NCBI GenBank assembly: GCA_902806575.1
Contig: CADCXD010000005.1
Span: forward strand, 2,418,001-2,482,000
DNA from: Jackrogersella multiformis
Taxonomy: Eukaryota; Ascomycota; Sordariomycetes; Xylariales; Hypoxylaceae
Length of the DNA stretch: 64,000 nucleotides
Direction of reading: 5' to 3'
Shown here: positions 46,049 through 57,011 of the stretch, one piece after another
Position numbering within the stretch: position 1 is the stretch's first letter
Layout of the letters: each line of letters starts with the position of its first letter
Made by a program: the position numbers and the translations under genes
Notes under the pieces: generated by a model
What the model was told of the DNA's origin: nothing
Databases searched by the model: none
The model's input: only the letters and a program-made list of their open reading frames with translations

Positions 46049-47039
46049 GTTGCAATCGCGAATGGCTATCCAGGTAAGGGTTGTTTGGAGTAAATCCTCA
46101 GTATAAAAGAGAAAGAGTCGAGTGTCGTGCTTGTTGACTGTTATGTTATGTTACCTAAACCAAAATTTGGTGGGGTGGTTTTTAGGTAGAGTACGGAGGG
46201 GCAGAAATGATCGCGGGGCACGGCACGATATGGTACGTACCGCAATGGTTTCCTTCCGTGCCCCTCGTAACTTCTATACCGGTGTAGGTACCTATGAATT
46301 TACGATTTCGTAAGGTCCACGGTGAGTATAGGTTTATTAGCAAAACTGTATACCTAGACATGAATAAAGTTAATAATATTAGAGCTGTTACGACTCAATA
46401 TGAAGGTGCCTAGGTGTTTCCAACTAAACAAACTACCTGTGTACCCCTAATTATATTTTAATTCATACCTCATACACGTGTAGAAGCCATAGCCATACTT
46501 GCTAATATCACACATCGGATCGGAGCTTATACACATATCACATCACACACGCACGAGTCACCCGGATTGCCATCAACCGAGCAAAAAAGAACATCTATAC
46601 TGCAAGCAGATTCGATTGACTCCCGTGACCAAATTCGAGCTTCGAACCAGTATATACAAGCCACAGCGAACATCACATCTGCAATCTGCAATTCCAGATA
46701 TGAAGTAGCTCGCGTGGTCGACAATTCAAACGTCGACGAAAGATAAGCCCAACCGACACCGAAAACGTAGTGGTAGTAGGAGTAGTAGGAGTAGTAGTGG
46801 TAGTGGTAATAGGTAATAGCGGTAACCTCCTCGACCCCTACCGCCTAATGGTAGCCTGACGACGATGATTCCCCCTTTCTTCCGGTCTTCCTGGTATTAT
46901 TGCCGTCGTCTGCCTCAGTTATGTCCAACGTGTTCTATTCCTATGTATTCGTATGGAACCGTCCCGTGCCTAGACCAATTGACCTCGGATGATTTGAGTT
47001 GTCCTTCGTAGTATCGCGTCGCATCGCATCGCATCACGT
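46049..47039. other. Intergenic region, no supported gene
   Basis: About 1 kb contains the promoter of the seryl-tRNA synthetase gene and the 3' flank of the Rheb gene. A GTAGTGG/GTAGTAGGA trinucleotide-like repeat lies at 46768-46813. No coding frame is supported. Confidence 0.55.
46768..46813. repeat. Imperfect GTA/GGA trinucleotide microsatellite
   Basis: Tandem GTA, GTG and GGA triplets form a 46-bp run downstream of the Rheb gene. Confidence 0.85.
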
Positions 47040-47993
47040 TCACATTATCACACACTTTCCTCCGTCCGTAGCCTCGTTCGGGTTCTGGGACTTCTCCACC
47101 TGCGCGATCAGGAGTTCGAAGGCCTTACCGACGTTCTCGTTGTACCGGGCGCTGGCTTCCGTCCACCCGCAGTTGAACTCCTCCGAGAGCTTCCTGCCGT
47201 CGTCCTGGCTGACCTGCCGCTGCTCCGGTCGCAGGTCGCTCTTGTTGCCTACGATGACGATCGGCACCCAATCCGTCCCCTACAAGACCGCCAATCTCGT
47301 TAGCTACTATTACTACCACAACTACTACTGCGCAGCCAGTGATATTGGTGGCCGTGGTAATACAGGGGTTGCGGGGGGAGGCATTGGCGGGTGTGTGTGA
47401 CGAACCAAGTGATTAAGTATCTTCTCGCGGATCACTCGCACCATCTCGAACGACGGCAGCGATGATACCGAGTACACTAGCATATAGCCATGGATGCCGA
47501 TGAAGTGCTTCGAATTGAGAATGCTGTACTCATCCTGCCCTGCCGTGTCGACGATCTCGGTGGCGTAGTCCTGTCCCTTGAAGCGAATGACTTTACTAAA
47601 GGTATTCTCTATCGTGGGATAGTAGCTCTCGACGAAGTGGCCATCGACGAACTGGACCGCGAGGGAGGATTTGCCTATGACGACCAGCCCACAAGGGTCC
47701 GAGGATTAGCGTATGATGCTTAAGCTTCGTAGGTAAGGTATATATATATAAGATATATAAGATATGTCATATCGTACGTATGCACGATCCACGATCCACG
47801 GGGAGCTCGCAAGGAATAAGCAAAGGCACGGGTAGCGGATAGGCATTGGATGCCAGCAAGAATCCGGCAAGGTAAAGGTACCACAAAGCAAGCTAAACGA
47901 ACCAACGGACGGACGAACGAACGAACGATTGTACGTACCTACGGATCGGCTGCCGACAATGGCCACCTTGCGCTGCTTGGACGGTGACGGCAT
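47040..47993 (-). CDS. rhb1: Ras-like small GTPase Rheb (Rhb1)
   Basis: Rheb activates TORC1 on endomembranes in response to nutrients and TSC signalling. The exons are 47993-47939, 47674-47406 and 47279-47040, giving 187 residues. G-box motifs are G1 GSRSVGKSS (with the Rheb-specific Arg in place of Ras Gly12), switch I YYPTIENTF, G3 DTAGQDEYS, G4 GNKSDL and G5 TEASARYNENV. The C-terminus is a CaaX prenylation box, CVIM. Intron 1 (264 nt) splits the P-loop codon before GKSS, and intron 2 (126 nt) joins LNHL to GTDWVPIVIVG. Both joins match orthologues. Intron 1 is long for this region. The protein is complete and all switch residues are present. Confidence 0.95.
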
Positions 47994-49679
47994 TTACGGG
48001 GGAGTGGCTGAGGAGGCGTATAGTGTGCTGGAAGTATTATTGTTATTATATGACAGGTACCTCATATAAGCAGGATGGCAATGCTGCATAAACACGTAGG
48101 TCGGGCGATAGAGCGTGGGGGGGAAAGACGAAATGTGTAATAAATGGGATGTGTGTGTGTGCCCGTATGGGTGCGTGTATGTGTGTATGTCTCTGCGCGA
48201 GGTATGTGCGCGGTGGAATCGTGTGTAGGTATTATCTGTGCTAGGTGTACGACTGTAGGTTGGTAGCTTGGGATCGAAATAACTATTTACCTACCTAGCA
48301 GGTATCAATTAGGGACCGGTCTCGACTCTCGATAATATGGGCAAATCGAAACGCAGGTGCGGGATGTGCACAGCCTTTTTTTGTAAACCAATATCTCTTT
48401 CTTTAGGACGCTTGAATCAGGCAACACATTCGTATGTGTTCTGTGTTCTGTGTTTTGTGTGTGTTTATGACGTGCAGATGCTACCCAGAATATCACGCAT
48501 TCCAAGCAAGAAAACCAGAGGAACGGTTTCTTAAGTCTCCCTTGTTTATTTTATTTTATGTATGTACATACATACATACATACATACATGAACTACCTAA
48601 GACGACCACAGCACACATAATACATAGGAACAAGTAAAGACGAGTCCTAGGTAGATCCCAGGAGGTAGACAAGAAAAGCTCATACCAAGCGCGTGCAAGC
48701 TCGAAATTTCCAATACATGCTATGTAGTAGGCGGGGTACGGATATATGGCAGATGCATATATACCTTAGGTACCTGTATAAACCTGGCAGCCTGGGTAGG
48801 AAATGTTCCATTACTGGAATTAACACATGCATCCATCCTAACGGATAACCAAGGTTAACAAGGTTAAGCTACCAGGTAGGTATTCATGCGAGCACGGCTA
48901 GCAATGGCGCCTACACTACACTAGACGTCGAGTTCCTATTAATAACCTTTACTTTGACATAAGGATAACCCTATTAGGGGCTATAGGGAGTGGGAGGGGG
49001 CAATAGGGGCTCGTTCGCTAGTCCTTTGCCAAACCACCATCATTAATTCTGTGGATATGGATGTGGACGAGCGCGGGGCAGGGTTCAGATTCCGGTAAAA
49101 TACATACCTAGGTAGCTTACTGTAGGTATGTAGGTATGTAAATACCTTGTAGATATTGAGCATCAGCGGGTATGTAATGGATATTCATCATACCTTAGGC
49201 TAGGTATCTAGATTGATAGAATAGGTAGGGTAACATGGCTAAGTTGAGTAGCATTTCTGCGGCTCAAACCGAAGAATAGCAAACGTAATAGTTGATACCT
49301 ACCAAAAATAATAATCAAATCCTAGAGTCGTACTCCTCTCCCATTCAACACGATTCTATGTCCTGGGTATAGTCCTATGCTTGCGTTGCCTATCGTATCT
49401 TACCTACCATGTCCATCGGCCATGCGTTATGGGCTGCTTCAAGGGTATTTTGACTTCGTCCGAAAAACCTTCCCTTAAGGTAATGCCAATAAAATCGTCG
49501 CAAACCTCTCCGTCTCCCCGTTTTCGAGACACCTGATGACCAAAATGCATCAGCCCCTTTCGTGTCCTGTTGCCAAGTCGATACTTTTCTAACAGTAAAT
49601 CGTGCATACATATATGATCCTTCGAAAAAAAATCTGCCGCGTCACAGGACTAGCTCCGTCCATGTAAGCCGCCTCCGAA
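47994..49679. other. Intergenic region, no supported gene
   Basis: About 1.7 kb contains the Rheb promoter and the Wapl 3' flank. It includes a TG-rich stretch (about 48145-48190), a CATA tetranucleotide run, and TACCTAGG-type motifs. Short frames exist on both strands but none has conserved motifs or codon bias. Confidence 0.55.
48566..48590. repeat. CATA tetranucleotide microsatellite
   Basis: About six tandem CATA units lie in intergenic DNA upstream of the Rheb gene. Confidence 0.88.
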
Positions 49680-52381
49680 TTAATCATGCGCCTCTTGGTC
49701 TTCCAGTTGATGCACTAGATCCTGGAGACGCTCCGTGTAGCTGCTATGGCTTCGTGAACCGCCCTCGATTTCGTCCACGCTCTGTTCCACCTTCCTATGG
49801 TGGGTAAGGAACTCGCGTAACGAATCGAGTAGCGGCTTGATGCTCTTAGCTGAATGGTTAGACCGTATCTTCCGCCGCACCGGTGCATAGAGAGCCAGGT
49901 AGCCTAGTAGTACCGTCAAGTATCCGAAGGCCACATTTAGGTGGCTAGTCTCCATAGAATCAGCCTAGCCACCTGTTAGTAGAGAGCTGTGAACTTAGCA
50001 TATACCGACTTCCGACTTACCTCTGCTGTTCTCCGGTAGTTCTCTAGAAACAATCGGATGAGCTCGTCAACTGGCCGTTGGTTTTCGTGATGACAATCGT
50101 TGATAACCTGTCTTACGAGGGAGCTATGTTCAGAGAAGTTGATCAGAATACCCAGGCGTAGGACCAAGCTGTCGAGGATCCCATCGACCCATGTGTCTTG
50201 AGACAGCGACTCCCGAATGCGAGCAAAGTTGCTGGAAATCGACCCTGCCAAAGCCGGTATAAGCCCTTTCGACACAAATATTTCTGGTGCTTCCAAGCTG
50301 TTATTCGTCAGGTTGATAGTAAGCTTCAAGACGGCATCTTCGAGCAGTTTGCCCTCGCTCTCTTGAGGTGTAATATCTGGCACTAAGTTTCGCGAAGAAG
50401 CCCCGAAAACGTCGGCCACGACCGGGAGATATCGAACAACCCAATCGACCCCTACACGTTGCGATTCTGCAATGCTAACGGCATAAAATTCAAGAATCGA
50501 TAGTGCGTGGGCAAGATCGATTGCTTCCGCTGTTGCGGGATAGTGCCAATATTCTGTGTTCTCGGCGGCCTCCGAGAGCACCGCGAAGAGAGCCTCTGTT
50601 ACCGTCGGGGAAAATATAGCAGGGTCTCTGGCTGCGTTGACATCATACGTGACAAGCAAATGTAAACATTTAAGAACAAGGCTCCTCGGCGAAATATATG
50701 ATGGGCTGGCCTTATCCCAGATTGACAGCTCGCTCAGTGCAGTTTGAATAGAGGTGAGGGATGTTTGACTTCTCTTAGATAGATTGCTCTTTCGGTCTCG
50801 TGCTATTACCTTGATATCTTTAGGTATGCCGAGAAAGTGAGCAAACATGCCCGCGGCGTTCTCTAGCCGGACGAGTTGTTGTATATGTGAAGAAGGCCAT
50901 TTTGCGAGTATCGTCACGAGGATGGACAAAATCAGATACCCAGATATGATGTCAGTCTCCTTGCCCATGTCTTTCAGTAATGCCGCCTCAACGCCGTGAT
51001 CGCGGCATTGCCACATAAAAGTCTTGTCCTTTATCTTCTCTGCTACTTGCAGCAACGCGGCCCTTCGGGACGATGAAGGCTTGCTTTCTGGAGTACCAAT
51101 CTGGTCGGCCAAGTCTTGCATCGTATCGGCTACACGGGAATTTGCTCCAGCCTGTCTTAATTCATGAATATCTCGAAGTTTTGAGTTGGGCGAATTATTA
51201 ATTGTAGGGTCATCATCATCGAAGGCTCCCTTAGCGCTCGCTGCTTTCTTCGGAGTTCCAAGTTCTAAGCGCCTCCCCTTTAATGGCATCGACATCTCTT
51301 CGGGTAGAATGAGAGCTTCGAGTAAATCGCCTTCCTCTTCCAAAACTTTTCTGCCTTGGCCGTACGTGAACTTGAGCGCACTACTAGAGCGCGCGAAAGT
51401 CCTAGTGCTAGTTGCTTGCAAGGCTCCATTATCACGTTTTGGAGTTTGAGGTAAGGGTTGTGAGTCTAACATCGAGATGTCATCGGCTTGTTGGCTTAAA
51501 GTTGGCTGGCTTGAATCCGCCTCGTCGTCAACAAATTCAACTACCTCGTCGTCTTGGGTTTGTTCCACTAGTGCGTCAATCAACCGCCTTCTACGCTTCT
51601 TAGAAATGCTCTCGGGAGCTAATTGGAGCGTTGGTCGACCCTCCTCGGTTGCCCCTTTCGGAGGTGCGCTTGAGCTTGCACCTGAAGGTATTGGCTTAGC
51701 AATATTTTCACGGGCAAAGCGCAATGGGATCTGTTGCTGCCTATTATCCTGCCTCGATTTCCCAGCCACTTTGACGTCCAACTTCGATGACACTGGGCCT
51801 TTAGTAGCTGCGGCCCTGGATTGCCTTGAAGTTCTTGGTAATGTTGGGGTCAGTGGTGGACTCGATAGTCTAGGCTCAGCCGCGTCGGTATCTGTATCGA
51901 TGTCCATAGATTCCGATGGAGTCGAGCGAGCGCGTTGTCGTGAGGTAGATACGGCTGTTTGTGGGACATTGGCTGATGTAGAAGGGCGTGATCGAGGTTG
52001 TACGCGGCCGAGATGGACATTGCTTTGGCCGGTCTGTATAGGTTCCTGTACCCGTCCCTTAGACGTATACACTTGTGATATCTTGCGCTTCCGGTCTGAA
52101 CTTTGCAAATCATCCTGTGAGCTATTTGTGTTCGTTTTGATCTTGGTCGTCCCATCAAGACTTGAGGTGGAGGGTGAAGATGGATTGCGCAACGGTGATG
52201 TGAGAAGCGAAGGTCGGCGGCGCGTTACGGTGGCCTTGTGTTTCGAAATAGATTCATCCTCTGGTATGGGTGGAAAAGCGGCTGGAGTGAAAACTGTCTT
52301 TGGCTGCCTTTTACGGGCGGCCTTCCCATAAGTCGTCAACCCTTTCTTGCGCGGAGCGCTAAACTCCTGTTTGGTGGCCAT
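49680..52381 (-). CDS. wpl1: Wings-apart-like cohesin release factor (Wapl/Rad61)
   Basis: Wapl binds Pds5 and cohesin in the nucleus and opens the ring to release it from chromatin. The exons are 52381-50021 and 49964-49680, giving 881 residues. The 56-nt intron (donor GTAAGT) removes a stop-containing stretch and joins NYRRTAE to ADSMETSHLNVAFGYL. The latter is the conserved end of the Wapl domain, so the small 3' frame belongs to this gene and is not an independent gene. The first 400 residues are low-complexity Ser/Pro/Arg/Lys-rich with basic clusters (RKKGLTTYGKAARKRQPK). The helical Wapl domain runs from about residue 410 (IHELRQAGANSRVADTMQDL; ALLQVAEKIKDKTFMWQCRDHG) to the C-terminus. 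A large antisense frame inside exon 1 is an artefact. The gene is divergent from fur1. Confidence 0.9.
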
Positions 52382-53500
52382 GATGACTCAATATCCCAGA
52401 GGTTCTAGCGGTTCAAATGCTGTCAACGTGAAAGAATTGAATGGTATTCATGGCGACAAAGAATTATAGATGTAGTAGGCGGAGTTCACGTAAACAGAGA
52501 CGAGACGCGCTTGTAGTAAGTAGCCTTGCAGCGGGTTATGGGGGGTTAGACAATTAGTTGAAGGTGGGACGATGAATGTATGGTTTGTTCTAGATGACAG
52601 AGCAGGTTGTCTGGGAGATTGGATGTTCCGAGAGTGAAGCACAGCCAAAAAGGTTGAAGATGGCGATGCCGTGATTCACGGTTGAAGTTTGGAACATTTT
52701 ACTTTTCCAATGGCTGCTTTGGATAACTTTGTATACCAGGTAGGCAGGTAGGTATTGCCGTGTCGGTCTTGCCTTTCATTGTTACCTGTAGGTAGTAGGT
52801 ACCAGATGACGGAAGCATCCACCCACTAAACATAGGTACCTAGGTAGTAGCCACTAAACGATTTAGTCTAAACCTAGGCCGACCGGTACAGGACCACGGT
52901 AACGAATCCTCCCTGCCTCCCGAGCTGAAGTCTAAAGCAAGGTAATTACCTACCTAGGTCCTAGGTAGCACACGCGGGGCTCGCTAGAGCGCCAAGATAT
53001 TTAGAGAATGTAGAGATTCCCTATTTGGGTTTATCGTATCAACCTTCGTTTTCTACAAGTCAGCTCCACGAGCCTCGATTTATGAATTCGATTACATTGG
53101 AATTGGACCCTCTCAGTGCTCCCGAGGTCCTCCTTCTCTCCAGTTATACCACACTACACTAGATACTCAAGCAGCCACGAAGTTTGTTTCTCTAATTTAG
53201 GACTAGTCATTTCACTTGTGGGGTTTTAGCATTTCTATCTCTACCTTCATTCGACTTTGGCGACACAATAAACCCTCAGAAATCCCATCACAGATAGTCA
53301 AGAATTATCCTGCTTCCTTTAACTACCCAGGTCCTCACTTTATACATACCTAGATATTTTATATAACTTTACTATCTTGGGGTTGTGAGGTAAACCCACC
53401 CTCGCAGTCATCATTGAGCCGTTGTGGTTTTTGGACAGTGTACAATCTCTACGGGACGTCACATATTACACTAGTGTATTCACCGCCAACGGAGTCTAGA
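52382..53500. promoter_or_regulatory. Divergent intergenic region of wpl1 and fur1
   Basis: About 1.1 kb lies between two divergent start codons. TACCTAGG-type motifs occur at 52735-52970. The fur1 side has short pyrimidine-rich stretches. In-frame codons upstream of the fur1 ATG begin at a TTG, not an ATG, so the start is not extended. Confidence 0.5.
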
Positions 53501-54515
53501 ATGGCCACCGAATCGGAAAATCGCCCTCAAGCTGGTCCTGTGCAATGCGTAGGACCCGACTACCGCTCGCCTAGTCAAAAGCCCATTGCCACCGTCTCAA
53601 CAGAGGTCAAATATGACAACGTTGTCACGTTACAACAGACACCGCAGCTCATCGCACTACTCACGTGAGTGACTTCCTTGTTTGGCGAAGACTCGAGCAT
53701 TGTTATAATTGATTATAATTGTGCTCGAATCACTCATACACTATCTCTGGAACAGGAAGATTCGCGATAGGGAAACGGAACGAGCAGACTTCATCTTCTA
53801 CTCGAACCGAATCATTCGCCTGCTTGTCGAGGAAGGGCTTAACCATCTGCCTGTCGTTGAGCACACCGTGACTACTCCCGTTGGCCGCACCTACGCGGGG
53901 CTCATGTTCCAAGGGAAAATATGCGGCGTCTCTATCATGCGGGCTGGTGAAGCCATGGAACAGGGTCTTCGAGACTGCTGTAGGTCAGTGAGAATCGGCA
54001 AGATCTTGATCCAGCGAGACGAGGAGACCGCAAAGCCAAAGCTGTTTTACGACAAGCTACCCGAGGACATCGCCGAGAGATGGGTTCTTCTACTTGACCC
54101 AATGTTTGCGACAGGTTAGATAGCCGCCTGTGTCATATTTCCACGCACTCGAGAACTGACCTAGGTTGGCTGCCTTAGGTGGATCCGCCATCATGGCTGT
54201 GGACGTCTTGAAATCCCGTGGTGTCCCAGAAGAAAGGATCCTTTTCCTAAACTTAATCGCCAGTCCACAAGGGATCCAAAATTTCGCAACCAAATACCCC
54301 AAGCTTCGAGTTGTGACGGCATTCGTCGACCAGGTAATAACCCCTTCAAAGCATCCTAAACAAAAATACTAATCCCGACAATCTCTAGGGCCTCGACGAA
54401 AAGAAGTATGTAAATAAGATCGTATTATACTGGAGCTCTGCTGACCGTAGTCTACCTATCTAGCTATATCATTCCGGGTCTAGGTGATTTTGGAGATCGA
54501 TATTACACCATGTAG
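53501..54515 (+). CDS. fur1: Uracil phosphoribosyltransferase (Fur1/UPRT)
   Basis: This cytosolic enzyme converts uracil and PRPP to UMP (pyrimidine salvage, also sensitivity to 5-fluorouracil). In yeasts using the URC pathway it is URC6 and supplies the first step of uracil catabolism. The exons are 53501-53664, 53756-54114, 54179-54333, 54389-54405 and 54464-54515, giving 248 residues. Motifs are NVVTLQQTPQLIALLT at the N-terminus, SNRIIRLLVEEGLNHLP, GKICGVSIMRAGEAME, the PRPP loop DPMFATGGS at about 169-177, and the C-terminal YIIPGLGDFGDRYYTM that ends all UPRTs. Exon 4 is only 17 nt and is needed to give GLDEKNYIIPG. The gene is divergent from wpl1, tail-to-tail with elf1, and 2.5 kb from the urc1 paralogue. 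Confidence 0.96.
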
Positions 54516-54765
54516 AGAGCACTAGTCACGATCATAGGCGAGTTTAGGAAATAATGTGTAGAATTCAATATATTCTACTTAGAACCATGCTGATCCCGTT
54601 CTTTCTGCAACCGCACAGCAAACCAGCTAGCCTTGCATATAGCATAACCTGCGGTGAACCGTAGATAGACAGCCACCAGAGGTTTATGGGTATGAGTGAC
54701 CCATGGCCATGACATTAATGATCGCGCGTCATGATAAGTAAGCATCGTTACTGCTCACTTTTTAC

Positions 54766-55400
54766 TCAGTCTTCGTCATCGGGTACAATGCCATCGCCCT
54801 CATATCCGAGATCCTCACCGTCGTCATCGTATCGACCAGCTGCTGATTGTTTTGGTCCTGGACGGTAAGCTGGAATCGAGGCGGAGCCACCTCCAGTATT
54901 ATCTTTCGCTACGGCATCTAGCTTTTATGTTAGCGATGTGATGCAGAATTTATTACGTGCCATATTAATAATTAAGATTAGTATACCTGCTGCGTCGATC
55001 CATTCGCTGTAGACATCGACAGGAGCTGAAAGATCTAATACACATTAGACACAGGAGTATGATATGATACTAGGTGTGCTTTCCGCTTACAATTGACACC
55101 ACATTGGAATCTCTGGCCACACACTTTGCATTCTAGTTCGCCAATGCCTAGTTTCTTTTCAATCTTGACGGTAACAGACTTTTCGTGGTTGCAGAAGAGG
55201 CAGGTAAACACTGTAGGAAGGGGGTCGTTCTGTAACGTGGTGAGTCTCTGGTCCTTAAAGACACCGATCTTTATTGTTCGAGGCAGTATACCTTCTTCTT
55301 GCCCTGGGGCTTCCGCGAGCTCTTCTTGCGCTTTCCCTGTAATGAAGGACCATTAGTACCTGTAGGATGTACGGGTTTGATAAAGAAGGCTACGCACCAT
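54766..55400 (-). CDS. elf1: Transcription elongation factor Elf1
   Basis: This small zinc-ribbon protein binds transcribing RNA polymerase II. The exons are 55400-55398, 55336-55292, 55229-55091, 55034-54987 and 54917-54766, giving 128 residues. The first coding exon consists of the ATG alone; the intron (donor GTGCGT) starts immediately after it. Splicing gives MGKRKKSSRKPQGKKK, the expected basic N-terminus. The zinc ribbon has CLFC and CKVC pairs, and QRFQCGVNYLSAPVDVYSEWIDA is the family signature (split here as QRFQCGVN and YLSAPVDVYSEW). For intron 3, the acceptor TTAG at 55035-55038 is required; the next CAG 8 nt further would destroy the frame. The C-terminus is an acidic, disordered tail ending PDDED. 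Confidence 0.93.
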
Positions 55401-57011
55401 GGCGAAACAAGAGTAGCAGTAGCACTAAGCCTGAAGGCTTAAGAATACCTATAGGTAGAGCACCCTTTTTATTGAGGTTTCCAAATCTTTGATTTAATCA
55501 GGTCGGTCGGTCGCGAAGTTGTGGAGGATGTTGAACCGAAGAGGTTGATCGATGGATGGAAGATCGCGGTTTAATTGTTTGTTCAATGTTGGCACTTAAA
55601 AGAAAGAAAAATGACGTCGGCTACAGGGCTGTCGCGTATCGGAGAAAGAACTGCGCGCGTACAAAACAGAATCCTTTCGTAGTTTCCCAGCAGCAACCCC
55701 AAGGATAAGGTTCCAAAAGGATGGAACCTGGTTACTACTTTTCCGCAGGATCGTTGAGAGCCCTAATATAAAACAATTAGTCTTATGGAAGGGATATTCG
55801 AAAACATCACCTGCCTCCTAGGTAGGTAGGTACTTCTAGCACGAAGTTCGCCACGAAGGTCTCCTATATTAAAGCTACCTAGTCTCTTAAGGTGAAAAGG
55901 TACATGGGATTACCAATATTTGATAAGGCTCCCTTATCGCTTATCGACTAGGTAAGCTGCTGGCGAATGAGCTAGCGGGATGGTGGATAATAAGGCGGGG
56001 TTGCTTTAACGACTATCTATTACGTGACTATACCGTTTATTAGGAAAACTTCGTCTAACATATTCTTTACTCTTATCCATTAGTTTTGACGTTGCACATG
56101 ATCAACGTTTAAGGAATCCACGTATGCCACCCACAACCTTCCAAGGTTGAAGATACAAATAGTTGTGTACCTAAGTTATACAAATGTTCATTATAAGTTC
56201 AATCCATGGATGCCTATACCTATAAAATCATAGGTAACAGGTAACACTATATTTATCAAGTTTTAATACAGAACACCTATTTATACCATGTAGAGTACCT
56301 ACCCAGTTCAGGTATAGCTCACTGACCTAATATATATACATATAAGATACTTCCTACCCAATTAAGATAAGGCAGAGCTACCTAGGTAGGTAGTTGTGGA
56401 AGGAATTGAACGAATGTTTACAGCAGATGCAGGTACGAACTAGTGGGGACTACGTATAGTTCGAGTGGATTTTATCATCATTAGGCAGTCAGGTGCCTAC
56501 CTGTAGGTACCTTCTTCTTGGGCACCTTATCTTAAGCTCTGGATCCCGTACATGTATGTACTTGTACGGAGGTTCACAGTACTTGCCTACCTCCGGTATC
56601 ATTCCAATTCGCCCAGCGGTAATTGAGAGGCCAAGATAGACATATGTACTGTTTATCTGTAGGCCCAGGTATTCGGTACATTGATTGAAGGTTAGGCACT
56701 CCCTAGGGTTCCTCACATACCAGAAGAGCCACACCGACCACTGACCACCGACCACCGACCATCGATCTATTCCACTTTACCTACTATCCATATATACATA
56801 CTAATTATTTCCATACCGCTTAACTTAACTACCTTCATCTTACTCAGTCACTATCTAACTGACTCTTTAAGACCGATATTAATTCAAAAGTAGTATCATA
56901 GCAACAAGTCTTTTCAGATCTGTGGTGATTTATCTAGCTACTCTATTCACATAAAACATAAAACATAAACATAACAATTCATTTATCTCTTCTACCTAGG
57001 TAGCCGTGATA
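55401..57011. promoter_or_regulatory. Divergent intergenic region of elf1 and urc1
   Basis: This 1.6-kb gap between divergent genes contains a cluster of GATA-type sites (55921-55946) with further isolated sites (for example AGATAAG at 56365-56371 and its complement near 56526-56532). It also has TACCTAGG motifs and an ending pyrimidine-rich leader before the urc1 ATG. No coding frame is supported. Confidence 0.5.
55921..55946. promoter_or_regulatory. Three clustered GATA-factor sites near urc1/elf1
   Basis: TGATAA on the plus strand and two CGATAAG on the minus strand lie within 26 bp, each matching the HGATAR consensus of fungal GATA regulators such as AreA/NIT2. They lie about 520 bp from the elf1 start and about 1.07 kb from the urc1 start, so their target is an inference. 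Confidence 0.45.

Noticed and set aside
49680..49955. Independent small gene METSHLNVAFGYL
   Set aside because: The sequence is the conserved C-terminal part of Wapl and is joined to exon 1 by a standard intron.
51477..52331. 284-residue frame antisense to wpl1
   Set aside because: It overlaps the low-complexity N-terminus of Wapl on the opposite strand, starts within the gene and has no recognisable domain.
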